A DNA stretch of 64,000 bases from Bolinopsis microptera (GCF_026151205.1 NC_087073.1:1-64000); one strand, 5' to 3'; shown: positions 13,501-21,300, counted from the stretch's first letter. A program made the numbers and translations. The notes: a model not told the origin generated them from the letters alone.

Positions 13501-16500
13501 GAAAATGATTCCTGGAAAATATTATAAAATATACCCCCCCCCCCCCCCCCCCCCCCCCATATAACCACAACTGAACAAGGGATTGATTTGTTGGAATTTT
13601 GTTTGCCTTAAAAACCACAAAAAATTCGATCTGTTAGAATTGTTAATCTGTACTTTGTATTAACAGTATTTACTGTTCAGGAGATAGGACACACACACAG
13701 AATATGTCGGATCTCGTTTGACGAGGTGGGCGCCACTTTAGAGAAGATGGATCAACTTTGTGATCGTAGTTGGGAAGATCTCCGCATCATAAGGTTTACT
13801 TTACACTTACCAGTAGTAACCACATAGTAACCACATAGTAACCACATAGTAACCACATAGTAACCACATAGATCTCCGGATCATAAGGTTTACTTTACAC
13901 TTCGAGATTTCCTTTTTTCCTGTGAAGGTTGCGCTGCAAAAGAAAAGTCTAGAAATGATGGTCGTGGTTTTGTTGTCCACATTTTCTCCTTGTTATGATA
14001 GTAAGTTTTCAAATTGTATCTTGCATTAAATTTGAAAACTTTATTTTTCCACCAGCAAACACACGTCTTCTACAAACGAAATTATGCAGAAGCAGTTGAC
14101 CTTTTTACGATCGGTTGCTGAGCGGATTAATATCTTGAAACTAGTGAATAAAAGGGTTGCCAACAGATATTATAATTTACTACTCTACTTTGGAATAGAT
14201 CCTGTAAAAAAGTGAGTTTTAAAATGTCACCTTTTCTTTGGCGTTAGTGAAAGATTCGCTGTGCAACTGCTTATTTCAGTGTTCGAATAACCAACTAAAC
14301 CTCTCTGTTTCTGACTGAAGATGTTAGATTTGACAGAATCGGAAGAACCTATCTGAATTCATGATAGCTTATCTAGCTTATCTAGCTTATCTAGCTTATC
14401 TAGCTTATCTAGCTCATCTAGCTTATCTAGCTTATCTAGCTTATCTAGCTTATCTAGCTTATCTAGCTTATCTAGCTTATCTAGCTTATCTAGCTTATCT
14501 AGCTTATCTAGCTTATCTAGCTTATCTAGCTTATCTAGCTTATCTAGCTTATCTAGCTTATCTAGCTTATCTAGCTTATCTAACTTATCTAGCTTATCTA
14601 ACTTATCTAGCTTATCTAGCTTATCTAGCTTATCTAGCTTATCTAGCTTATCTAGCTTATCTAGCTTATCTAGCTTATCTAGCTTATCAAGCTTATCTAG
14701 CTTATCTAGCTTATCTAGCTTATCTAGCTTATCTAGCTCATCTAGCTATCTAGCTTATCTAACTTATCTAGCTTATCTAGCTTATCTAGCTTATCTAACT
14801 TATCTAGCTTATCTAACTTATCTAGCTTATCTAGCTTATCTAGCTTATCTAGCTTATCTAGCTTATCTAGCTTATCAAGCTTATCTAGCTTATCTAGCTT
14901 ATCTAGCTCATCTAGCTCATCTAGCTCATCTAGCTCATCTAACTTATCTAACTTATCTAGCTTATCTAGCTTATCTAGCTTATCTAGCTTATCTAGGACG
15001 GCCTATTTCCCTGGGTAACATTCAAGGGAAGATTTATTTGGCGATCCTGGCGAAGAGGTTGACCAGCTTTGTTGTCTCGAATGGATATGTAGACCTCTCT
15101 ATACAGAAGGGTGGTGTGCCAGGCGTCCGTGGGTGCACGGAGCATTTTGGTGCCATGTGGGAGGTACTGAAGGAAGCAAAGGTCAAGAAGAAGGATCTGA
15201 GTGTGGTATGGCTTGACCTGGCTAACGCTTACGGAGCGGTACCCCATGTTCTGATTGCCAGGGCCCTCCGTTTCTACAACGTCCCCGAGAAGGTTATCAA
15301 TATTATCCTACGGTACTTCTCCGGGGTATTCGGAAGGTTCTCCTCAAGAACGGTGACATCAGACTGGCAGCAGTTTGAGATAGGAATCTTCATGGGGTGT
15401 GTGATATCAGTCATCTTGTTTGTCTTGTGCATGAACCTTGGGCATGAACACCTAAAGTCTAAGGTTCCGAGAAGCATTGAGTACATCAAGGATGACACAC
15501 CGATACCAACTCTGAAGCTGTTTATGGACGATAGCTGTCTGACGACCGCACGTGCAGAGGATATGCAAACGTTACTCAATGTGTTTCAGAAGTACGTGGA
15601 CTGGTCCAGATTTAAGTTAAAGTCCTCCAAGTCCAGAGCACTGGTGTTGAAGAAGGGAGTAGCTGTGAGGTGGGTTGAGGAGGTAGTGGTAGGAGAGGAG
15701 GAGGTGGAGAGAGAAGAGTTGTGTTTGCAGTTGGGTGGTGAGGTGATTCCGAATGTGTCAGAGAAGCCGATAAAATTCCTTGGGAGATGGATAAGAGTGG
15801 AAGGAAATGACAAATCAGTCATCGACTCAACCAAGGTCGACCTTAACACTTTTCTTCGGAGACTCGATGAAAGTTCCCTTACTGGACTCCAGAAGTGCTG
15901 GGGATATCAGTACATGGTCCTCCCAAAACTGAAGTGGCCTCTTGCCATCTATGATATTCCGATCACAACAGTTACCAGATGGGAACAGAATACCAATAGT
16001 TTCCTCAGGAAGTGGTTAGGGGTGGGGCACACTCTGAGTGGTCTTTGTCTGTTCAGTCAATCATCCAGTGTGGCCTTACCGGTGAGCAGTTTGACAGATA
16101 CATGGAAGATAGAGAAGTGTCGACTGTTGCAATCCTATCAGACATCTAAGGATGACCTGATTAAAGCAGTCCAGCCACAAGTTCGTTCTGGTAGAGTTTG
16201 GAGGCCTGAGACAGAACTGGAAGAGGCCAGAAGAGATTTGGTCTGTGAATCGGTGCGAGGGATGGTGCAACCTCAAAAAAGAGTTGGCATCGGTTTTGGT
16301 GACTGGAAAAAACCTTGGGAGAGGATGGATGAGCGGGAAAGAGAGAGGGAGGTCATGCTGAGAGTGAAGGAGAACATTGAAAGAGAGAGGGAGGTGCAAG
16401 TAGGTTCTCTGGAGATGCAGAGCAGGTGGGGTGAGTGGAGAGAGCTCGTAATGAAGACGGATTTGAGCTGGCATACACTTTTTAAGTATGGTGACTCACT

Positions 16501-18325
16501 TATTGGGTTCATGCTAAGTGCTGTGTACGGCACCCTCTTAACCCCCTCTATGGTTTCCAAGTGGAGTGAAGATGAGGATGGGAAGTGCAAGTTATGTGAG
16601 GAGAGGATGGGCACCATTCAGCACATTTTGGCTGGGTGTAAGGTGGCCCTTAGTCAAGGAAGGTATAGATGGCGGCACGACAAGGTTCTGAAGCAGATAT
16701 CTGAACAGGTTGTCTTCCATTGTGATCGCCGAGTGAACACTTATAAGAACAAGGCCGGCGATGGAAGACAGTTCATTGATTTTGTTCCTGCTGGGAAGAG
16801 AAAAGCAGGTACAGACGACCGGAAGGAGAGTCGTGGTTTTGGGATCCTGAGTGGGTATCGGGATTGGATAGTGCTGTCAGACCTTGAGGGGCAGCTTAAG
16901 TTTCCCAGTGAGATTGTGGAAACACGGCTGAGGCCGGACCTTGTGATATTCTCAAGGTCGGCAAAGACAGTTATTTGGTGGGAGCTAACAGTACCATCTG
17001 AAGAGCGGATCGCTGAATCGCACGAGTACAAGCTCGACCGATACAGCGGTCTGCAGGCTGAGATTCAGGCGAAAGGTTGGTGCTGTTATAATGCCGCAGT
17101 CGAAGTTGGAGCTAGGGGAGTGGTTGCGCAGAGTTTGGAGAGAGCTGCGAGGAGGATTGGTTTTAGGGGAAGAGAGCTGAAGAAGCTGGTACGGGACAGC
17201 GGGAAAGAGGCAGCCCACTGTTCCAGATGGATTTACTTGTTATCGAGAAAGAGGGAGTGGGAGTTCAGGAAGGTTGGAGCTTGAGAGTTCACTATAACAT
17301 CTAGAGGTACCATAAACGTTATCTCGTCGCCAATTGCGAGCTCTAACGGGTCTCCTCAAGTGACTCTCGGATCAGATAGTGGTTCAAGGGTGGACTGCTG
17401 GGGCGCCTGACAGGAAACCGTATTGCGATTAAAGCCCCGAAACGGTGTCAGGTTGGTAACTGATGATTCTGATCCATGCTCCTGTGAGTTTGCTGTTGTA
17501 TCTCAACTCGCTAAACTGAGGCATCTCCGCATCTTGGGTGAATATGCGTATATCTTCATACTAAACCCAGGTGTGGCATGTGTCAGTGAATACGGGCGAG
17601 CGGATGCAATAGCGAAGGTGGTGTGGCAAGGCCTAAAAAACACAGTCAGATAGTTGTCAGCTCGCTGACTGTAAGGGAGAAGGTATATCCGTATTTCGCT
17701 GCTACTGATGCAGTCCTTGATCTGGCAATCAAGGCTTCTCTGTTTTTCGTCTAACTATGTACCGTTGGGCTTGTGGAACCCGTAAGGGGGACATACATAG
17801 GTTAGAATGGTTTTGTGCACCAAGAGAAGTGAGGGAATGAGGGTTGAAGAGAGAGAGCTAGAGAGTTGTTAGGGTGGTTAGGATCAGTAGGTGGAGTGTT
17901 TGGTTGGAGCGTTCTGTTTTTGCTGTATAGCATTTTAGTCACTCCGCAGTTTATTAACTGTGTCTCAACTCTAGCTTATCTAGCTTATCTAGCTTATCTA
18001 GCTTATCTAGCTTATCTAGCTTATCTAGCTTATCTAGCTCATCTAGCTTATCTAGCTTATCTAGCTTATCTAGCTTATCTAGCTTATCTAGCTCATCTAG
18101 CTCATCTAGCTTATCTAGCTCATCTAGCTTATCTAGCTTATCTAGCTTATCTAGCTTATCTAGCTTATCTAGCTTATCTAGCTTATCTAGCGACTGACTG
18201 TTGTGTACGTTGACAGGTTCATGGTACCAGATGAGTTTTGTAGGATTATAAGCGAGTTTGCTCTGGAGTACCGAACAGCGATTGAAGCGGTCGTACTGGA
18301 GCAGGCGAAGAAGAAGAAAATGAAG
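1525..18325 (+). CDS. FHOD: FHOD-family formin gene, partial (overview of exons)
   Basis: Formins nucleate and elongate unbranched actin filaments; the FHOD subgroup acts on stress fibres and sarcomeres. Twelve exons from 5078 to 18325 join with consistent phase and canonical GT/AG ends, and two less certain exons lie upstream. Order seen: an acidic/basic linker, a charged helix rich in R/K/E, a linker ending in NMRKSEPIDTGRIIDE, a proline-rich FH1 stretch of APPAPRPPG repeats, then most of an FH2 domain. FH2 landmarks are LVKVFWSKV, ARHIKQAILNMD, LANPDIPLAKEEEF, LLEIGNFL, VADIKDTV and FCRIISEFALEYRT; the last is highly characteristic of FHOD rather than of Diaphanous or DAAM. The GNFLNG-like motif of relatives reads GNFLRQ here. 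The N-terminal GBD/FH3 and the basic C-terminal DAD were not found. Most introns hold tandem arrays. Confidence 0.9.
1794..1817 (+). CDS. Possible short upstream formin exon
   Basis: After a good acceptor (CCGTTACAG) the sequence reads EFKLGTCQ and meets a usable donor CAG|GTGTTA, phase 0 at both ends. Alternatively the exon continues as VLTWYSFQ followed by AQPKAED, a near copy of the start of the exon at 5078, until a stop at the first satellite unit. If so, the array of 1.86-5.07 kb would have split one original exon. The sequence alone does not decide between the two. Confidence 0.3.
1861..5070. repeat. 21-bp satellite in the formin (interrupted by a MITE)
   Basis: About 6 units at 1861-1986 and 125 units at 2448-5070 of a 21-bp unit containing ACTACTAGTTACCATAG. 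The right part has variants (ACCACAG, ACCCTGG) and, after about 4650, shortened units (ACCACACTACTAG). A near copy of the acceptor and start of the exon at 5078 (CAGGCACAACCAAAGG) lies at the left edge (about 1840). The long ORFs on both strands come from the 21-bp period. Confidence 0.95.
1987..2447. mobile_element. hAT-like MITE inserted in the 21-bp satellite
   Basis: A 461-bp element with inverted ends CAGGCATGGCTCCA and TGGAGCCATGCCTG. It is flanked by the 8-mer ATAGTTAC on both sides (1979-1986 and 2448-2455), which repeats array sequence out of register, as a target duplication would. G-rich and C-rich tracts lie just inside the ends. No ORF. Confidence 0.85.
5078..5182 (+). CDS. FHOD: FHOD formin exon (acidic/basic linker)
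   Basis: Thirty-five codons, phase 0 at both ends, starting AQLKAEDDENSDPTDN and ending RRQSAVTDHG at the donor GGG|GTATGT. The acceptor CTTACAG lies at the right edge of the 21-bp satellite. The first 25 or so nucleotides, with the acceptor AG, have a near copy at about 1836-1863 on the other side of the satellite. Confidence 0.65.
5444..5597 (+). CDS. FHOD: FHOD formin exon (acidic linker)
   Basis: The exon starts at CCTACAG|AAT and reads NINAHAANIRNQEAEL, then a run of glutamates, ending QAQIMDSNM plus one base (G) at the donor G|GTAAAT. The phase-1 end matches the two leading bases of the exon at 7482. The last nucleotides and the donor (TCTAACATGGGTAA) are the core of the 33-bp array that follows. 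Confidence 0.7.
5600..5975. repeat. 33-bp tandem array carrying copies of the preceding exon end and donor
   Basis: A short (TTATACATTA)-type microsatellite (about 5604-5642) is followed by roughly ten 33-bp units. Each holds TCTAACATGGGTAA, the last bases of the formin exon ending at 5597 together with its GT donor. In the exon frame a unit reads SNMGNFSVQSN with no stop. Units differ at one C/T position (TCTAAC or TTTAAC). No gene was seen in the rest of the intron up to 6522, apart from a 35-bp relic of the 21-bp satellite near 6046-6080. Confidence 0.85.
6523..7481. repeat. 39-bp tandem array carrying copies of the following acceptor and exon start
   Basis: About 24 units of 39 bp, each containing CTTGTAG followed by a CCACCACCACCTC-type stretch. 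The last unit runs into the formin exon at 7482, whose acceptor and first 18 or so nucleotides are that same sequence. Units vary as TTCCCCC, TTCCACC or TTCCTCC. From about 6800 to 7481 lengths stay multiples of three (one unit is 42 bp), so an upstream acceptor would add PPPPPLNSYHLVV-like blocks in frame. A unit near 6790 is one base longer and breaks that frame. Confidence 0.9.
7482..7628 (+). CDS. FHOD: FHOD formin exon (charged helix)
   Basis: The exon begins after TTGTAG with two bases completing the codon from the exon ending at 5597, then reads PPPPPQKTDAARIAMIQE, a run of R/E/K (EKAEKRLRRRRT), and ends KSDDDKKHRDDR plus one base at the donor A|GTAGGT. The alternating charges suggest a helix or coiled coil, as between the FH3 and FH1 regions of FHOD proteins. 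Its last bases and donor are duplicated downstream. Confidence 0.75.
7613..7888. repeat. Tandem duplication of exon end, donor and GTGACACT microsatellite
   Basis: The segment CATAGAGATGATAGAA|GTAGG, meaning exon end plus donor and following intron, occurs at about 7613 and again at about 7735. Each copy is followed by a (GTGACACT)n run (4 repeats, then about 9) and the same tail ending in CAGATACTAC. The second copy is a decoy donor. The intron between 7889 and 8077 shows nothing else. Confidence 0.85.
8078..8720. repeat. C-run/TTAAACTCACC minisatellite abutting an acceptor
   Basis: Poly-C tracts of about 5-20 bases alternate with TTAAACTCACC, often extended to CCTCACCTC. The last unit ends CACCTCAG, the acceptor of the formin exon at 8725, so the array is an amplified pyrimidine-rich 3' splice region. 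C-run lengths are probably unreliable in the assembly. Confidence 0.85.
8725..8912 (+). CDS. FHOD: FHOD formin exon (linker before FH1)
   Basis: Two bases complete the codon started at 7628, then GRQFEEVVRATQKQHKGDL and, near the end, KIDVIKNMRKSEPIDTGR. The exon ends IIDE at the weak donor GAG|GTTTTC in phase 0. The next exon starts with KPEVV, so the join is in frame. The ORF continues past 8912 to a stop at 8999, which would be intron read-through. Confidence 0.75.
9069..9772 (+). CDS. FHOD: FHOD formin exon: FH1 proline-rich region and start of FH2
   Basis: The largest exon (704 bp). An acidic start (EEEDEEVIPSFDP) leads to about 110 residues of APPAPRPPG-type repeats (9280-9640), the FH1 region that binds profilin-actin in formins. 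It then enters FH2 with KKDLVKVFWSKVNLNKTTG. The acceptor is CCCTTCACAG and the donor GA|GTGAGT, leaving two bases that pair with the G opening the next exon. The (GGNGCNCCNCCNGCNCC)-like repeats are themselves a coding minisatellite and may vary between alleles. Confidence 0.9.
9785..10629. mobile_element. hAT-like non-autonomous element (MITE) in formin intron
   Basis: An 845-bp element with inverted ends CTTAGTTGTAGTGAACG and a perfect 8-bp flanking duplication GTTTGATG (9777-9784 and 10630-10637). Inside, long inverted segments (about 10075-10260 against 10355-10535) and a direct 70-bp repeat (9921 and 10285) give a strong hairpin. No ORF. An 8-bp target duplication is typical of hAT elements. 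It sits 12 bp past the donor at 9773, so the duplicated target starts inside the splice-site neighbourhood. Confidence 0.85.
10638..11200. other. Intronic stretch without recognisable feature
   Basis: This is the remainder of the formin intron after the MITE. I see no conserved ORF, RNA gene or repeat. It ends in the acceptor TTATATTCAG at 11200. Confidence 0.6.
11201..11459 (+). CDS. FHOD: FHOD formin exon (FH2)
   Basis: The first G completes a GAG codon with the previous exon, giving KIESKSIWRERPEVKVDYDQ. The exon continues with LFAKKKIETSKSLD and the FHOD-like stretch LPAARHIKQAILNMDTS, ending EGIS at AGT|GTGAGC. This corresponds to the FH2 linker and knob region. A small (CAGTAGTAAC)n array starts about 20 bp after the donor. 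Confidence 0.9.
11474..11590. repeat. CAGTAGTAAC minisatellite just after a donor
   Basis: About eleven 9-10 bp units of AGTAACCAGT type, some as AGTAACTATT. The same motif family recurs near 12425-12640 and 13810-13870, and in related form (TAGTTACCA) in the 2.4-5.1 kb satellite. Confidence 0.8.
11680..11865 (+). CDS. FHOD: FHOD formin exon (FH2)
   Basis: Sixty-two codons, phase 0 at both ends: SLVKLVPSEEEKNQI, AKLANPDIPLAKEEEF, then NRLNIWAFMIDFDALEDE to GAG|GTACGC. It matches the FHOD pattern in which an LANPEIPLG-type segment precedes the long FH2 helices. Confidence 0.92.
12150..12260 (+). CDS. FHOD: FHOD formin exon (FH2)
   Basis: Thirty-seven codons, VADYLMDLKECCSELKSC and then LIISYLLEIGNFLRQ, from TGTCAG|GTA to CAG|GTACAC. 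This covers the FH2 helix ending in the formin GNFL motif. The asparagine that usually follows is arginine here, though the split of this loop between two exons could hide an alternative border. Confidence 0.9.
12392..12644. repeat. Array with two decoy copies of the acceptor and exon start
   Basis: The junction TTCCTCCGCAG|GAAACGAG, extended through GTGACGGTTTCGAG, is present three times: degenerate at about 12391, nearly perfect at about 12493, and the real one at 12634-12665. The copies are separated by (GTAACCAGTA)n and (GTAACCACATA)n runs. The two decoys run into a TAA within about 25 bases, so their use would end translation. Confidence 0.85.
12645..12782 (+). CDS. FHOD: FHOD formin exon (FH2)
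   Basis: Forty-six codons, ETSDGFELTFLSKVADIKDT onward through VHHVACMMHQNHPT to GDLHR at CGG|GTAAAA. It corresponds to the FELSYLEKVPEVKDT segment of FHOD FH2 domains. The acceptor has two upstream decoy copies, and a G-rich array begins within about 20 bp of the donor. Confidence 0.92.
12800..13370. repeat. G-run/CTAAATATAATAATACCT minisatellite beside a donor
   Basis: About 19 units, each a run of 7-18 G followed by CTAAATATAATAATAC and CT, AT or TT. The unit matches the first bases of the intron after the donor at 12783 (AAATATAATAATACCTGGGG), so the array appears to have grown from the 5' end of the intron. The G runs on the coding strand could form G-quadruplexes. A separate poly-C tract lies at about 13535-13558. 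Confidence 0.88.
13681..13793 (+). CDS. FHOD: FHOD formin exon (FH2)
   Basis: The exon reads EIGHTHRICRISFDEVGATL and then QLCDRSWEDLRII plus two bases, matching the EIG...VDF segment of FHOD FH2. The acceptor is ACTGTTCAG and the donor AG|GTTTAC. The two-base overhang joins the C of the next exon to give ISKH. Confidence 0.9.
13776..13903. repeat. Duplicated exon end and donor flanking a (TAACCACATAG)n run
   Basis: The stretch AGATCTCCGCATCATAAG|GT, with the next 13 intron bases, occurs at about 13776 and, with one change, at about 13870. Between the copies are six TAACCACATAG units. The second copy is a decoy donor 94 bp downstream. Confidence 0.85.
14056..14211 (+). CDS. FHOD: FHOD formin exon (FH2)
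   Basis: From TCCACCAG|C the exon reads KHTSSTNEIMQKQLTFL and then AERINILKLVNKRVANRY, ending FGIDPVK plus two bases at AA|GTGAGT. It matches the FHOD helix with RIIILKIVHRRIINRF. The 4-kb intron that follows holds the 9-bp satellite and a LINE. Confidence 0.9.
14364..14995. repeat. CTAGCTTAT 9-bp satellite, left part
   Basis: About 70 units of CTAGCTTAT, with occasional CTAGCTCAT and CTAACTTAT variants. The array is interrupted by the LINE at 14996 and resumes at about 17971, so it was probably one array before insertion. Confidence 0.95.
14996..17970 (+). mobile_element. 5'-truncated LINE with C-terminal restriction-like endonuclease
   Basis: One ORF runs from the truncation point (GRPISLGNIQGKIY, reverse-transcriptase motif 1) to a stop at 17284. 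It contains WLDLANAYGAVPH, the catalytic LFMDD at 15518-15532, a CCHC-type knuckle (CKLCEERMGTIQHILAGC) near 16586-16640, and a PD-(D/E)XK-like endonuclease (LRPDLVIF, then WWELTVPSEERI) near 16930-17010. This order is known from R2/NeSL-type LINEs, which lack an N-terminal APE nuclease. After the stop, another frame near 17408-17465 reads RLTGNRIAIKAPKRCQVGN, which resembles the usual tail of such proteins, so the 3' end may be frameshifted. The rest to about 17970 looks like 3' UTR. Both ends abut the 9-bp satellite. Confidence 0.85.
15038..17284 (+). CDS. Reverse transcriptase / endonuclease of the R2-like LINE (partial)
   Basis: Non-host protein of about 760 residues as preserved, open upstream to 14996 with no ATG start, because the 5' end of the element is lost. 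It would reverse-transcribe element RNA at a nicked target. The FMDD catalytic motif is near residue 162, the zinc knuckle near 517-535, the endonuclease core near 628-660. The frame has no internal stop, so the insertion is probably young, though 5' truncation makes it non-autonomous. Confidence 0.85.
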   Translation: MAILAKRLTSFVVSNGYVDLSIQKGGVPGVRGCTEHFGAMWEVLKEAKVKKKDLSVVWLDLANAYGAVPHVLIARALRFYNVPEKVINIILRYFSGVFGRFSSRTVTSDWQQFEIGIFMGCVISVILFVLCMNLGHEHLKSKVPRSIEYIKDDTPIPTLKLFMDDSCLTTARAEDMQTLLNVFQKYVDWSRFKLKSSKSRALVLKKGVAVRWVEEVVVGEEEVEREELCLQLGGEVIPNVSEKPIKFLGRWIRVEGNDKSVIDSTKVDLNTFLRRLDESSLTGLQKCWGYQYMVLPKLKWPLAIYDIPITTVTRWEQNTNSFLRKWLGVGHTLSGLCLFSQSSSVALPVSSLTDTWKIEKCRLLQSYQTSKDDLIKAVQPQVRSGRVWRPETELEEARRDLVCESVRGMVQPQKRVGIGFGDWKKPWERMDEREREREVMLRVKENIEREREVQVGSLEMQSRWGEWRELVMKTDLSWHTLFKYGDSLIGFMLSAVYGTLLTPSMVSKWSEDEDGKCKLCEERMGTIQHILAGCKVALSQGRYRWRHDKVLKQISEQVVFHCDRRVNTYKNKAGDGRQFIDFVPAGKRKAGTDDRKESRGFGILSGYRDWIVLSDLEGQLKFPSEIVETRLRPDLVIFSRSAKTVIWWELTVPSEERIAESHEYKLDRYSGLQAEIQAKGWCCYNAAVEVGARGVVAQSLERAARRIGFRGRELKKLVRDSGKEAAHCSRWIYLLSRKREWEFRKVGA
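17971..18190. repeat. CTAGCTTAT 9-bp satellite, right part
   Basis: About 24 units identical in type to those at 14364-14995, ending 27 bp before the exon at 18217. Confidence 0.95.
18217..18325 (+). CDS. FHOD: FHOD formin exon (end of FH2)
   Basis: From GTTGACAG|G the exon completes a lysine codon and reads FMVPDEFCRIISEFALEYRT, then AIEAVVLEQAKKKKMK to AAG|GTTTGT. FCRIISEFALEYRT is essentially the sequence at the end of vertebrate FHOD FH2 domains. The remaining exons (basic tail and autoregulatory DAD) were not found to the right. Confidence 0.93.
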
Positions 18326-21300
18326 GTTTGTAAAACATACCTGTTTACCAAGTATAGTACCCCCGGGTACCCTTGGAAAATAATAGTTTACAGTGTGTAT
18401 CTATTATTGTTACAACAAAATTGTCCAAAATTGGTACCAAATTTAAAGTTACCTAAAAATTTTCGCATATTCAAATGTTAATAAATTTTCATACGTAACC
18501 ATTCTGAAATACATAGCAAAAATAATATGAACCCAACTAGGATCTGGAAATCTGGGCAAAGAATATTGGGCCAATTTTATAAATCCGAAAATGGTTACAA
18601 AAACAAACGGGCCCAATAATTATGGTAACAAATTGCCCAAAGATTATCCGACCTCATGCGACCCCAACAAACATACAAACATAAATAATTTTACTTATCA
18701 TGTGCCATGAAACACACTAAACTAATGTTTATTATGACGATGTTACCACTGTGTAATATTAGATAATAGCGAGGAATTGTGCAACAATAATGGCTAGTTT
18801 GGGGAGTATTCAGTATGCGGTGTTTACTTTTTTGTGTGGTAGCTTAGGCAAAACGTATTGATGTCCAGGATAAGAACTAATGTACGCTGCATACTGCAAA
18901 GTATAGAGCCTGATGGGTATACTATAACTATATTAGCAATTCATGCTACATCATGATCCAAATATCTCAAAATATCCAAAAAAGCTCATACTGTAAAACA
19001 GCCACTAATGAAATTGTACCTCTCAACAGAGAAATTATAACAAGGTCACAAGAAGTATACAAAACGGAAAGGCAACAGACAAAGTGGAAACCACACAAAA
19101 CGAACTCACAGTATCCCAAAGTTAAAGTTTTTAAAAGGAAGTGATAACACGAACACTAAACACAACGTCGGGTAAATTGGGTGGGCGAACACGTAACTCC
19201 CATCTATGTTATGAAATAATGTTCATAGTGTGAGGTTAGGACTGATGTTACAGGTGTTTAACAGGTGTGTAACATGTGTGTACACTAACTGGGGTGTTTA
19301 CAGGTTGTTTTCACAGTGCCAAGAACATGTTACAGTGTTACAGGTGTGTAACTAGGTTGTATTATTTCGTAACAGACGCGGTGTCAGGGGAAAGTTAACT
19401 TTTTTTGTAGGTTGACTAATTTGGACTCTTAAGATTGGTTACAATAGGAAAATACGGACAATTCTTACAGTAGCAATAAAATCTCATAAAAGTAGCGAAT
19501 ATCTACACGGAGTTAAATGCAGGATAACAAGGAGCTGCATACAGTGCTACAAACGAAAAATACGGAGAGCGTGAAACAGATGTGTGTTTAATTGAAATGA
19601 TCCTTATGAGAACGGAGTGAACATTCTCCGCGGCCGGTTCATTACATATGAACCATAGCCTTTGCAACAGGAGCCCGGTAAGGGGCCAGTAGGGGCTAGG
19701 GCGCATAATTAAGTAAATTAAAACTACATAATATCATTGACGAACAAAACCAAATAACAACTCGTCGCAAAGACTTGGTCGGTGCAGGAAAATGGTTTAG
19801 ACATAAATGGTGGGCTATGGTTTTAAAGCCAAACTATTAGACGATCTAACAAATACCCAGGAGACATATAATTGTTTAATTGATCTTTTAGCAAAAAACG
19901 ATAGCATATAAGGCCGTTTATTCTGTAAACGACTAAACGAGTCAAAATAAATATCAAGTGCAGTGCGTGGTTTCAAAACTTGCTGCACTTTTGAGAGAAT
20001 CGGCAAGTCTTGTCAGTAAATTTTCAACATATCAAACGTTTAAAACTTTTTGAAAGGAGATTCATTGTGGTTGCTTTGTATTTGGGCTTAGTTAGAATAT
20101 CATATTATAAAATTTTTTGGTTTCGTTGGTAATTAAATAAAAAATTTGCTCATTTGAAATTTTTAATTGTCTGTATAACAGGGATACGGACTCCGTCCCA
20201 AACCTCTAAGTCGTCCCGATCAGAGATAGGGGTGAAGTCTTATTTTGTTCAAACATTAAACTAACACAGCTATAAAACAAGTGTCCGTATTTAAAAGCGA
20301 CCACAGTAACTAACAAACAAAAATATGACATGTTTGTCATGAAAAATTTAAAGCAAGTAAGAAATCACGAGTTAAATTCCTGTTTGGAACGGAGAGGTTG
20401 AGAGACTGAATAACTGGACGAATAATGGGGGGGGGTGGGGGGGGGGGGGACACGTTTCGCCTATGTCCGCGTATCTCATTGAATCCAAAAAGGCGGACGA
20501 TAGCGACTATAGCGACAATACATTAGCTAAATTGTTGAAAAGGTATTTTGAGACACGAAGTGAGATGTCCGAGGACTGATGAAATTGATTAACTGATCTA
20601 GACATGTTAGTTAAAGATAAATACCTGAAAGTTAGATCTTTAGACCTGAACTGTAAATAATTAAGATATAGGGGCTAACTGATACTTGATCCTCATCAGA
20701 ATGGTAAGGTTTAAAAAGAATTTGGAGTAAAAAGAGCGGGATACAAGGTTCAAAGAAGTAACTTTCACTGCAAGGCCAAATTTCATGGGGTATCAATACA
20801 AAACAGAGTATCTAATTACAAGCAGCCACATGACCGAACCGTGATCACCGCTAGAGCTGATCGCGTGACTGTCTAAGTCTAAAAAGGACACGGACATAGG
20901 CGGACGCGTCAACCCCCCACACCCAATAATAACGCTACGTGACATAAAAAGTTGCGAATTATTAGTACCTCAGACGATTTAAAGTTTTACTAACCTTAGA
21001 GAAACATCCTCACATGTTCTGGTTAGGAGACGTGTTGTAAGGTGTTTCCTCATTGCGCTCTCCTCCGCCAAAACACAAAACATAACGAAAAACTCAACTT
21101 AATTTTAATACTTATTTCATCTGTCTGAACTTTTTATCTGCTTATACTTTAAAATCCGTCATAGATCAGCTGAGTTTTATTTCTATCCTGGTTATATAAT
21201 CAGCCAATGTTTTGTCAGTATCACATTTGCAATTGTCCGATACAATCCAAGACGTTTTCATCGGTTCACGGATCTAGTGTTGTGCAAGTGTTGCTTTTTG

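Noticed and set aside
13928-13990. A possible extra formin exon after CCTGTGAAG
   Set aside because: The joined phases 13793 to 14056 already give the continuous FHOD-like ISKHTSSTNE, and this segment soon meets stops in the required frame.
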